In this document: positions 57,801 to 64,000 of the stretch, one piece after another
How positions within the stretch are numbered: position 1 is the stretch's first letter
How the letters are laid out: the number at the start of each line of letters is the position of its first letter
Assembly (NCBI RefSeq): GCF_003589595.1
Contig: NW_020653719.1
Location: 2,172,427-2,236,426, forward strand
Direction: 5' to 3'
DNA from: Hyposmocoma kahamanoa
Taxonomy: Eukaryota > Arthropoda > Insecta > Lepidoptera > Cosmopterigidae
DNA length: 64,000 bases
Program-made: the position numbers and the translations under genes
The notes under the pieces: generated by a model
Database searches by the model: none
The model's input: the letters and a program-made list of their open reading frames with translations, nothing else
Told to the model about the DNA's origin: nothing

Positions 57801-60800
57801 CAACGAAGGGGCGTCAAATTTGGCGTGGGACATAGTAACAGGTGACGAAACATGGATTTATAGTTACGATCCCAAAACAAAGCAGCAATCGAGCGTATGG
57901 GTCTTTCGAGATGAGCCGAAACCAGCCAAAGTGGATGATTGCTTCTTTTTTAAATAAAACTGGACACGTGGCTACTGCTGCTGTGGAGAATCGTTGTACC
58001 GTGAATAGTGATTGGTACACGACCATTTGTTTGCCGGAAGTTATTGACAAATTCCATAAAAATAGCCGTAAACTTCGTATCATCTTGCACCACGATAATG
58101 CCAGTTCTCACACGGCCAGACAGACAAATTAATTTTTGAAGGTGAACAACGTTGACCTTATGAGCTATCCCGCGGACAGTCCCGACTTGTGACTTTTATT
58201 TATTTCCAAAAATTAAGAACCAGTTACGCATTCAACGATTTTTATCACCAGAAGAGGCTGTCGAAGAGTATGAAAAATGTGTTTCAGAGATTGTCACGGA
58301 GAGTGGCATAAACGTTTTTAAAATTGGTTCATTCGCATAAAAAATGCATTAAAGCTAACGGAGAATATTTTGAGAAACAATAAATTCATTTCTGACCATT
58401 TATAGTATTTTTTCTTATTCATTCCGGAAACTTATAGTGCGCCTCACGTACGTCAGACTGACTTTCAAGTTAAGAGAATTAGGCTCAAGAACTGCAACGT
58501 TGAAAGTGATTCAGACTGAAAATTCGATGAATAATCGAAGTGGTATTCGAATGACCTGCTACTCCGATTTTCATCCAGTACAATTCATCAAATTCGTTTG
58601 TGTGGAATACCGCGTAGCGGTAGCTTACGCTACCCGTGGTTTGACAAGGCACCTGGAGTCTTGAGGACAATGTTTCATTACGTACTATGAAGATTGACTA
58701 TAATAAATAATCAATATATCTTCTATGTATATAACATGAATGCTGGCCGTACATAAACACTTTCTTTTTAAATCTTTCGAAATATGATTTGAATTACTTT
58801 TTATTCTGGAAGGCTTTATAACACACTATTATCAGAATCTCAACGTCTCCCTTGCAAATTCTAATTTTACCACAAGCAGCCTGTACCAAAAATAAAGTTG
58901 AAGTTGATAATATTGTCTCGAAGGAATGAATGATCTTACTTTCCTCACAATTAAAGTAAAGTATTATTGATATACTGTTCATCTCTGTACTACGGCCTCG
59001 TGCCTCCGAGTTGGTGAGCACACATGCGCCAACACAGTAAAAAGCGTTGCTCCCATTATTTCTGCATCGAGGTCCGTTTCACTTTTAATTTGAGACTTTT
59101 ACTTTTTAGCTTCGTCTAGACGGAAATGTCATCCATCAATGGTTACCAGGTATTTACAACTGGGCTGAAATAGTACATATTGAATAGTAGGAATCGACTC
59201 CTATTAGATACAATGTTTTGAATCATGAATTTGTGAATTTTTGTACACACGAGAAAAAAATTTCTGCATATTTGCAGAAAATCTCTGAAGGTACCAAATA
59301 TACTTTGCACGAAAAAATGTAATTTCGCTTACATGTTTTCGCTTTTAATAGAATAAATTCAGTCTCATTTTAAATTCTGCATGCACCAATTCTGCTAATT
59401 ACTAAACAAAATAAGAGGTACATTATTAATTTAAGGGTAGCTACACTTCTTCTTCATCTTGGGGTGATCTTCTTCATCCATTTCGGAAGGAAGACGGCTA
59501 TCATTGTGGCAATTTGGGTCCGTGAACTTGGAACTAGGAACAGTTCTGTGGTACTTATGTTAAACCACTCTACAAAATTTTGAAGCCATGTGGTTTTTCT
59601 ATTACCACGTCTTCTGCGGCCCTGGACTTTTCCCTGCAAAATGAGTTGCTGTAGAAAGTATTTATCACTCCGCATGATGTGCCCGAAATACTGCAGCTTC
59701 CTCCTTTTTACTGTTCTCAGGAGCTCCAAGCCTCTGTGCATCCTGCACAACATGTTGTCATTGGTGACTCTGTCTGTCCAAGATATTTTAAAAAATCTTC
59801 GATAAACCCACATTTGTAAGGCTTCTAACTGTTTACACAATGTCTGAGTTAGTTAGAAGATAGCTATACAGAAGCATTCATTTTCTTTTCGTACTTGTCA
59901 CAGAAAGTACGTATAAGGCTATGTGTACTAACTATACTACGCGGGATAGCTACTACACATGAGTAGAGCTTATATATGCTGTACAAAGCCCACAGGAAGA
60001 TCCCAGTGTTACATTGCAACTTTTTGATGAAGTCAAACACTAGTTTTGTAGAATACATTGTTTCTTTAAACTGTTTTGAAAGAGACAATCTCCTAGTTCC
60101 ACTCCAAAGACTTTAAACTAATACAATACACTGATTTTGTAACAGCTGTGTAAGGTCGTTAACATATTGCATTCAGTCAATCATTAAGTTTATCATTCAA
60201 CAAAGTGTTATTTTAAATTACCACTTGCTTTAGGGCACATTCTTTTTCCTATCTGTAGTTGTCAGCCAAAACATTATAATATGTGGCTTTTCTGGAAAAA
60301 CAGCCTACCCTGATTTCCCTTTCGTTGTTTCCCCTCTAAGTTATTTATTGAGAGGGTTGTGTAAGCTTAGATACTCTATGTACTTCTTGTAACTTTCAAT
60401 AACTACAGCTATCATAGATAGATGAGCATCAAATTATTTTTGGAGAGCCATTTTTCTTTTGTTATAATATGCAGGATATTATACTGTGTACATTGCAGGA
60501 AATTGCTTTTGCTATCAGTGCTCCAAAGTTTTTGGATTTAAGGTATTCAGCCTTAAGATCAAAAAGTTTGTTTATGGCATTTTTAAGGAAGCTAGTTGCA
60601 CAGAAATAAACCAAATATTCTGCCTTAATTTTCAGCAGCTAAATTTTCATATTAGGTGTTGAATATATCTCTTTTGAGTTTTTTATGCTTGTGTCATGTG
60701 TCTCTGTTGGACAATATTATTAAGCATCCTGTATAAATGTTGGTTCATAAAACTGTAAGACATGGATTTCACTCTTAGAAAAGCTGTAGCCTTAAAGATT

Positions 60801-62760
60801 TTTAATATTTGGGAAAACTCGTGATGTTTCCTGAGGTGACTCAATAGGCTGACATTCTTATAATAGTTGGGCCCAATTGCATAGAGAATTGCATTCAGAA
60901 TTTTTTTACAAATTAAATTAAAGCCCTTTGAAAAATGTATATTGTGTACTATATGCATTCTATTTAGGTCAGTTGATACAAAAATATTTAATATATAAAG
61001 TACCTATTGAATAAAGCGGTTTTCTCATAAAATTTTAAGGTTGTATTTTGTTTTTCTATTGTAAAAATATTTAGGAATTTTGTTTTCACATCGTTTACTA
61101 ATCAGTGTATATCCTCAAAATAGGCGCTTTGTCGTCGAGTTGCGGATACCAGCCCGTTGCACCAACCACCAACTACTACATATCCTCAATTGACTATTTT
61201 TTCCCCATGGTGATTTATACAACACTTTCACTGCTGTGCAGAATCAAAAGTTAATTGCTAACCAAGCAATATACATCACATGTTGCAGTTAAGACTATAA
61301 ATATAGTCTACTTATATTACAATGAGTTGTTGATTTCATTATCCTAATGATAATGGGTGGTAATATAAAAACATGTAGAATAATTGTTGTTTTGCGATAT
61401 TTAAAAAAATATCATTTGTAAGAAGCTGCTACAAATTTATGTTGTCTTAATTTTGCCAACCTGTAAGTCTTAGTTTTGCCAACCTGTAATTCTAATCTTG
61501 CTAAATTTTTACAGAGTATAAATACCTTTGTACCATGTATACTTAGATTTATTGTTGATATAATAAATACCTATCTATAACAACACAGACAAAAGGATAA
61601 AACACAATAAGGTATTGCATATTTCTATGCATAAATTCCTATCAAGATAGAAGACAGGAAGGAGCTTCAGAATTTTCTTAGCCTGATTAGTTTCAATAAA
61701 TTGTTTGAGCATGAGGGTAGACAACTTCACATACTCCTACCATTTCTTTTTGTAGGCACACGTAGGTACCCTTTTTTTCATAATTCTATACTAAAATGAG
61801 GATGTGCCATAGTATTTAAGAACTGAATTATTTGTTACCATGACTAGTTAGCATATATTTTTATCAGTCATTCTAACCAGACTTTGTAAATTAGTGCGGT
61901 AAGAAACAGGTAAGAGCGAGAATTAATTTAAATCAAAAGTATCAAACGAACACTACACGCAGTCAACAATACAAAACTCGCAGTCATTGCAGTGCAAAGT
62001 CAAAGGCCCAATGCTGCCAACACAACACATGCTACACGACTAATCGAAAGAGACCTCAAGCATTTTCTTATCTCTATAATTCATATCAATCACGAGTGTG
62101 ACAGAGACAGCCTATGTGATATTGACGCCTTTTCAAACAGGACAGTTAACTGTTCCACATTTTTTCCAAAGCCAGCTGCTCGAAACAGCTGTTCTTGCCG
62201 GTTGGCGAACTAATCAAGTTACCGTCATTGGAATTTAGATCTATCACTTCCTCCAGATAACACGGTGGTCTACGTAACAACTATCTGCAGTTATTCTATA
62301 AATAAATGTATAAACAACTCGATGTATAAAAAATTTTAAACTAGTAATGACCCTTCCGAAATTGTATTAGGTAAATTTTGGAAACAACTAACATCGAAGT
62401 CATTTCAATTATTACCACGTGGAACGTTCTTTGCAAAAAAATTGAGTACAATGAAATTGGAGGATGAAAAGGGTACCATTTTGAATCCGTCCTCCATATT
62501 GCAAATCGAAAATGCGACCATTTTGCCCACCATTCAAGAAATTTTATCAAATTACATTTTATCAATTACAACAAATTACACGAGATAGAAAATACATATC
62601 AAATGAGCTTTTCCATATAATAAATGAAACGCTGCGCCGGCCGGTCAGCCGTCGGACCTACCTTAACAAAGCTGATCGATGTTGTTGTCCCTTCGATGTC
62701 TAACAGCAAAATTTTGCATTTCTTCACGATGTCACCAATTTCTTTGTTCTCGTTGGCCAT
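44477..62760 (-). CDS. Enoph1: Enolase-phosphatase E1, whole gene (6 coding exons, long acidic C-terminal tail)
   Basis: Bifunctional HAD-superfamily enzyme of the methionine salvage pathway: it enolises 2,3-diketo-5-methylthiopentyl-1-phosphate and then dephosphorylates it to the acireductone (family knowledge). Joining six exons through GT-AG introns with matching phases gives 722 residues. Visible motifs: motif I DIEGT at 21-25; motif II YSSGS at about 156-160; motif III Lys in GPKQDPKSY at about 191; motif IV FLTD ending at D216. The catalytic part is 270 aa, close to the roughly 260 aa usual for the family. The last exon adds about 450 acidic, repetitive residues. Introns are 7.4, 2.1, 1.0, 2.8 and 2.8 kb and full of transposons. 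The enzyme is normally cytosolic or nuclear; no signal peptide is seen. The call for residues 1-270 is near certain. The tail is very likely the same protein, because the exon 5/6 junction keeps frame, but a transcript would settle it. Confidence 0.95.
46196..47210 (-). mobile_element. Internally deleted Tc1/mariner-superfamily transposon (DUF4817-type)
   Basis: Terminal inverted repeats of about 38 bp: TACAGGCTGCATATTGAAAG at the left, CTTTCAAATATACAGCCTGTA (one base more) at the right, flanked by TA/TA (46194-46195, 47211-47212). The minus frame 46886-46605 begins MYFRSPGRRKMDIYSNVELT with a DUF4817-like helix-turn-helix start (YSN-x-E-x-x-x-MVRLYA) and ends CRARLCIVENGGHFEHLL, the usual C-terminus of these transposases. 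The DDE core between them is missing, so it cannot transpose unaided. Confidence 0.75.
47709..48103. mobile_element. Harbinger-like MITE in Enoph1 intron 5
   Basis: 395 bp, ends GGGCGTGTTCAAATTAGCCG and CGGCTAATTTGAACGCGCCC (one mismatch), flanked by TTA (47706-47708, 48104-48106). The right arm has an extra 12-bp 'gcgcggctaaca' unit. No ORF for a transposase. Confidence 0.75.
48586..48597 (-). CDS. Enoph1: Alternative short C-terminus of Enoph1 (Val-Pro-Arg-stop)
   Basis: If the donor at 48598 is not used, exon 5 reads on through GTG CCC CGT TGA and ends a 273-residue enzyme, about the length of homologues without a tail. The strong donor CAG-GTAAGT at 48515 would then remove the rest of intron 5 from the 3' untranslated region. 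Both options are read directly from sequence; whether either mRNA exists is inference. Confidence 0.5.
   Translation of the reverse strand: MPR
48598..48749 (-). CDS. Enoph1: Enoph1 coding exon 5 (end of the catalytic domain)
   Basis: A T-rich acceptor (eight T then CAG) precedes AGGCTGAAGCTGCTCGC. The exon completes Glu220 and encodes AEAARSAGLHAALVCREGNE, then PIDAEVKASFPSLHSFAELT and VSNKRKPEPQ, the usual end of the enzyme. For the long protein it must use the weak donor CAG followed by GTGCCC at 48598/48597. If that donor is skipped, translation adds Val-Pro-Arg and stops at TGA 48586-48588. A textbook donor (CAG followed by GTAAGT) lies at 48515/48514, after that stop. The in-frame join to exon 6 (Gln270 then Glu-Glu-Glu-Met) favours use of the weak donor in at least some transcripts. 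Confidence 0.9.
49058..49793. mobile_element. 736-bp foldback element flanked by TTAA
   Basis: Arms of about 180 bp (49058-49235 and about 49610-49793) read ACACCGTAGATAGAA... inward, share 'aatcgcct-tctga-ccgggaatc' and 'gtaattttactatactgatc'. TTAA lies on both sides (49054-49057, 49794-49797), the target duplication of piggyBac-type elements. No transposase ORF. Confidence 0.65.
49798..49880. repeat. piggyBac-like terminus with two palindromes
   Basis: TTAA followed by CCCTTTGACC, then the imperfect palindrome GACGCTTTACAGCGTC (49814-49829) and the perfect 18-bp TGACGCTTTAAAGCGTCA (49856-49873). This resembles ends of looper/yabusame-type piggyBac elements; no matching second end was found. 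Confidence 0.4.
50071..51434 (+). pseudogene. Mariner transposase pseudogene, copy 1 (irritans-like)
   Basis: 5' TIR GGCGCACTATAAGTTTCCGG at 50072, preceded by TA. Transposase signatures: AYSWFAEFKRG, IETDRHVTYHEIRASF, VTGDET*IYSYDPK (the Trp codon is TGA), RRIILHHDNVSSH (second catalytic Asp) and HPPYSPDLSPSDFYLFPK (third). A frameshift follows IRASF (near 50665), and the first ~180 bp of coding sequence are duplicated in tandem. The 3' TIR is lost in the N gap. Sited in Enoph1 intron 4, antisense to the gene. Confidence 0.85.
51435..51534. other. Assembly gap, 100 N
   Basis: Exactly 100 N, a conventional placeholder for unknown length. It cuts mariner copy 1 before its 3' TIR and ends 15 bp from Enoph1 exon 4. 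Confidence 0.99.
51550..51809 (-). CDS. Enoph1: Enoph1 coding exon 4 (HAD motifs II-IV)
   Basis: The acceptor CTTTGTTCCAG precedes CGTATACGACGAC. The exon encodes VYDDVLPALEQW, then YIYSSGSIQAQKLLFG (motif II Ser), GHFDTAVGPKQDPKSY (motif III Lys) and PEEVLFLTDIVK (motif IV Asp), ending one base into Glu220 before GTGAGT. It holds most of the catalytic core. A 100-N gap starts only 15 bases beyond the exon end, inside intron 4, so the donor is intact but its downstream context is unassembled. Confidence 0.95.
51810..52793 (-). other. Enoph1 intron 3
   Basis: Donor GTAAGT, acceptor TTCCAG. More than half is the LINE fragment 52017-52565. Confidence 0.9.
52017..52565 (+). mobile_element. RNase H-bearing non-LTR retrotransposon, 3' end
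   Basis: The frame 52076-52276 contains HVTLQWIKGHSGSRGNDAAD and ELARKGSE, the RNase H C-terminal motif (GH-x3-GND-x-AD) of non-LTR elements such as the R1/Jockey/I group. Beyond a stop, NLSRKLINCVANYRAKYLGM continues in another frame. The terminal ~75 bp ('gcaaaataggcgcattgacg') recur at 61115-61190. Decayed, antisense to Enoph1. Confidence 0.7.
52794..52936 (-). CDS. Enoph1: Enoph1 coding exon 3 (residues 86-133, cap domain)
   Basis: The acceptor TATGCGCTTTCAG precedes GATGCCACTAAG. The 143 nt encode DATKENQIEGVVKN, then VKWQMSADRK, then LKQLQGLIWKQGYDRGDIKG, and end two bases into His133 before GTAAGT. The WQM-x-x-DRK and ALKQLQGLIW blocks are strongly conserved in the cap of enolase-phosphatase E1. 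Phase 0 in, phase 2 out. CA plus the first C of exon 4 gives His, restoring KGHVYDDV, as expected of the family. Confidence 0.94.
53233..53365. repeat. Short inverted-repeat element (gtattccagaactc family)
   Basis: 'cagaactctactcattgctc' at 53280 and 'gagttgagttctggaatacg' at 53347 form inverted ends. A related, inverted piece lies at 63243-63300. Confidence 0.45.
53370..54040 (+). mobile_element. Non-LTR retrotransposon with RT palm, decayed
   Basis: SYDILWAKLRELGVP, then NCGVRQGGLTSPRLFNLYVD and YVDDMVLLSPS give RT motifs 4-5 (GVRQGGLTSP; FVDD/YADD-type box as YVDD). After a frameshift near 53697: EPYVEQHGLKYNTKNTEF. After another near 53830: CHIVIEDLKGDMDLERERRA and LKLTLFRTCG. Same family as the fragment at 25806-26141. 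At least two frameshifts; both ends missing. Confidence 0.75.
55066..55221 (-). CDS. Enoph1: Enoph1 coding exon 2 (residues 34-85)
   Basis: The acceptor TTGGAACAG precedes GAAAAATTATTTCCGTATGC. The exon encodes EKLFPYAEENVKEFL and continues to VVIPGE, 52 codons, phase 0 at both ends. The LFPYA-ENV-E segment directly after motif I is a family hallmark and belongs to the helical cap that covers the HAD active site. The donor is GAG followed by GTATGT (55065-55060). Joined to exon 1 it reads ...SFVK-EKLFPY..., with no residues missing relative to the family. Confidence 0.94.
55270..55560 (-). mobile_element. SINE-E, full length, in Enoph1 intron 1
   Basis: 'ccactgctgggcacatgctc', 'atgagagggcttgggctgta', 'aagctcatgattcatcatca' and the head 'ttgaaaggcagtcattagga'. 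It begins 48 bp from exon 2. Confidence 0.8.
55967..56144 (-). repeat. SINE-A, internally deleted
   Basis: 'acgagacgaactagtcgcgc' to 'cagtacttccctggcgaatt'. The only SINE-A copy inside Enoph1 introns. Confidence 0.7.
56328..56489. repeat. Tandem duplication, ~80-bp unit
   Basis: 'acttcatcagtaagtaaatt' and 'gtccatttacagtgattact' each occur twice, 80 bp apart. Confidence 0.8.
57324..58443 (+). pseudogene. Mariner transposase pseudogene, copy 2 (irritans-like)
   Basis: Begins at 'aactggccacttacata', so it lacks the 5' TIR, but keeps the 3' TIR (TTCCGGAAACTTATAGTGCG at 58424). It has VTGDETWIYSYDPK with the Trp intact and RIILHHDNASSHTARQT. Lesions of its own: about 69 bp lost after the first block (near 57479) and a 26-bp deletion between two 'aagtgg' copies near 57933. 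It shares copy 1's frameshift after IRASF. Confidence 0.85.
59453..59840 (-). mobile_element. Non-LTR retrotransposon ORF2 C-terminal fragment
   Basis: The 128-codon minus frame reads LEALQMWVYRRFFKISWTDR, then VTNDNMLCRMHRGLELLRTV and KRRKLQYFGHIMRSDKYFLQ, the well-known tail of RTE-like endonuclease-reverse transcriptases (MW-YRR-x-x-KI-WTDRVTN; K-x-x-YFGHI-R). It is the longest intact LINE frame in the window apart from the one at 28.2-28.7 kb, but has no RT active site. Same strand as Enoph1. Confidence 0.75.
60995..61190 (+). repeat. Repeat H plus LINE 3' terminus
   Basis: 'aaagtacctattgaataaag' and 'agtgtatatcctcaaaatag' as at 34.7 kb, followed by 'gataccagcccgttgcacca', the end also found at 52478-52555. 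Confidence 0.55.
62662..62760 (-). CDS. Enoph1: Enoph1 coding exon 1 (residues 1-33)
   Basis: The ATG is at 62760-62758. The exon encodes MANENKEIGDIVKKCKILLL followed by DIEGTTTSISFVK. D21 and E23 belong to HAD motif I; the Asp is the expected nucleophile. It ends in AAG followed by a good donor (GTAGGT at 62661-62656), phase 0. No other in-frame ATG lies close upstream, and the short N-terminus before motif I is typical of the family. Intron 1 (55222-62661) is the longest and carries a mariner, two LINE fragments and two SINEs. Confidence 0.95.
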
Positions 62761-62950
62761 TTCGACACTTCAGCACTGTTTCTGCCCTAGTACTTTCGCG
62801 AATATCCTTTATTTTTTTTGACTAGAAATTTGTTCCACGCTACGCTACGACCCGCACCACGAGAAAACGCATTGATTGAAAAAATTACAACAAGAGAACA
62901 CGGCAAGCAACCGGCCGGCGAACTGACGGTGGACGCCCGATTGGTCGGAG
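62761..62950 (-). promoter_or_regulatory. Enoph1: Likely Enoph1 5' UTR and core promoter region
   Basis: The 190 bases upstream of the ATG are richer in CpG than their surroundings. Reading the minus strand, TCAGTT at 62926-62921 matches the arthropod initiator (TCAKT), with an ACCAATCGG CCAAT-type box just upstream near 62938-62946. This would give a 5' UTR of about 160 nt. No TATA box is evident. Placement is inference; 5'-end mapping would test it. Confidence 0.4.
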
Positions 62951-63242
62951 AGCGAGATGGATAGAAGAATTTGAACAAAAGAAAGAAAGAAATAGACAAC
63001 GGAAATCACTGTGCTACCAACATGAAATTTTTGTATTAATACCAGCTCTATTTCCTGGTAAGTTTTTTAAATTGTCTCGGTGCGGATACTAGGATATATG
63101 TTTGTGCTCAATATTATTATTATTTGGCTCCAAAGATACACGGCGGAAATGTGTGGAGCTCATTCTAAGCAATGACGTACTGTATATAGTTGTCTATGTG
63201 ACGTACGAAGCACATACATGCTTTACATTTACTAGAAAGCCT

Positions 63243-63300
63243 CTACACTCAAGTCCTGACTTGAGCATTAAGTAGAGTTCTGGAATACGACCCTAAGACT
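63243..63300 (-). repeat. Inverted-repeat element piece (gtattccagaactc family)
   Basis: 'ctcaagtcctgacttgagca' (itself a palindrome) and 'gtagagttctggaatacgac' are inverted relative to 53265-53310. Confidence 0.5.
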
Positions 63301-63625
63301 ACTTTACTATATTTTGGATCTATAACTTAAAAATATTTTGTATATCTATTGTAATTTTTTGTAATGTAATGGGCATCTTAAACCGTTTGTACGTACTTTG
63401 TTGTATTTTACGCCTTTACGTAGAGTTTAAAGTTATTCAAAAAGGCGCCGTTCAGATATTTTACCCTGTGTCCAAATAAACGCTTAATTAGATGAATTTG
63501 TGATTGTTTTATGTCTTTAGGTCATTCAAGAACTTTCGTATTTGATTCTACACTTGTACAAATGACAGAGTGGCCCATAAAGTGTTGTGGATTCGAGAAT
63601 TAAATAAATAAATGTAAATATTATA
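63301..63625. other. No feature recognised
   Basis: AT-rich intergenic sequence. Confidence 0.4.
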
Positions 63626-63627
63626 CA

Positions 63628-63828
63628 TCACATACGTTCTGATCCGAAAAGTAAGTAACTAAAGCACTTGTGTTCCGGAAATCGATAAACCACGATACTA
63701 CAATGATCCAGACCCCGAAACAGTACAGAAAAGTTAGATATATTCACTCGGGCGGGGATCGAACCCGGGACATGAGATGGCGACACCATGAAACTCAATA
63801 TGCAACCCACTGGACAGCGTAGGTTGTC
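63628..63828 (-). mobile_element. SINE-C2 copy
   Basis: 'gtaactaaagcacttgtgtt', 'cgggcggggatcgaacccgg' and 'gcaacccactggacagcgta', the complement of the copies at 17, 19.7 and 25 kb. Confidence 0.75.
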
Positions 63829-64000
63829 GATTATTATTACTTAATAATAGATAATTTATATTCGACTACTAGTTTATAAGTCATTCATTAAAAGCATTCT
63901 TCAATACAGGGTGTAATCGTCAAGTGTGCCCAGGCGATTATTCCATAAATATAAGAGCTATCAAAAAGCTTTCAACTGATATAGAAAGTATGTAACCTAA

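Larger units (their letters stand above)
55222..62661 (-). other. Enoph1 intron 1
   Basis: 7.4 kb between exons 1 and 2 (donor GTAGGT, acceptor AACAG). Contains SINE-E, SINE-A, mariner copy 2, a LINE and repeat H. Stretches 56490-57320, 58450-59450, 60120-60930 and 61200-62640 hold nothing I can identify. Confidence 0.85.

Noticed and set aside
60683..60958. 91-codon minus-strand frame in Enoph1 intron 1
   Set aside because: No family recognised, no splice signals tying it to Enoph1, and the enzyme is complete without it. It may be decayed transposon sequence; not supported as a gene.
63905..63935. 'acagggtgtaatcgtcaagt' as a transposon end
   Set aside because: It resembles Tc1/mariner-type termini, but the window ends before a partner end could be found.
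1..64000. CRISPR arrays, bacterial operons, rRNA genes, telomeric TTAGG arrays or viral genes
   Set aside because: None seen on reading both strands; tandem repeats present are short microsatellites or two- or three-unit duplications.

Overview
The window looks like nuclear DNA of an insect, most probably a moth or butterfly. It is AT-rich and dense in short interspersed repeats, decayed non-LTR retrotransposons, mariner remnants and foldback MITEs. Several repeats, notably the tRNA-headed SINE containing 'cactgctgggcac', are of a kind I know from Lepidoptera. There is no operon structure, no CRISPR array, no rRNA gene and no convincing intact tRNA gene. I cannot name the species.

One protein-coding gene can be assembled with confidence: Enoph1, the methionine-salvage enzyme enolase-phosphatase E1. 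It lies on the minus strand with its ATG at 62760 and its stop at 44477. Six coding exons (62662-62760, 55066-55221, 52794-52936, 51550-51809, 48598-48749, 44477-45835) join with consistent phases into 722 residues. Residues 1-270 are the HAD-type enzyme with all four catalytic motifs. Residues 271-722 are a low-complexity acidic tail encoded by one last exon. Exon 5 has a second, better donor 83 nt downstream, beyond an in-frame TGA, so the gene may make both a short enzyme (273 aa) and a long-tailed form.

Layout. 1-44 kb is intergenic and repeat-rich: about 15 full or partial copies of one A-tailed SINE-like family (called SINE-A here), four families of tRNA-headed SINEs, 3' ends of at least four kinds of non-LTR element, a cecropia-like mariner fragment and several MITEs. 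The stretch 36-42 kb is poorer in repeats and holds two CpG-rich patches of unknown function. 44.5-62.8 kb is Enoph1. Its introns hold two irritans-type mariner pseudogenes, an internally deleted Tc1/mariner-superfamily transposon, a Harbinger-like MITE, a TTAA-flanked foldback element, three LINE fragments and a 100-N assembly gap next to exon 4. 62.8-64 kb is the Enoph1 upstream region and ends in a tRNA-headed SINE.

The repeats show no sign of acting as a common system. The points most worth checking are the Enoph1 splice choice and acidic tail, the two mariner copies that share a frameshift, and several very well preserved inverted repeats.
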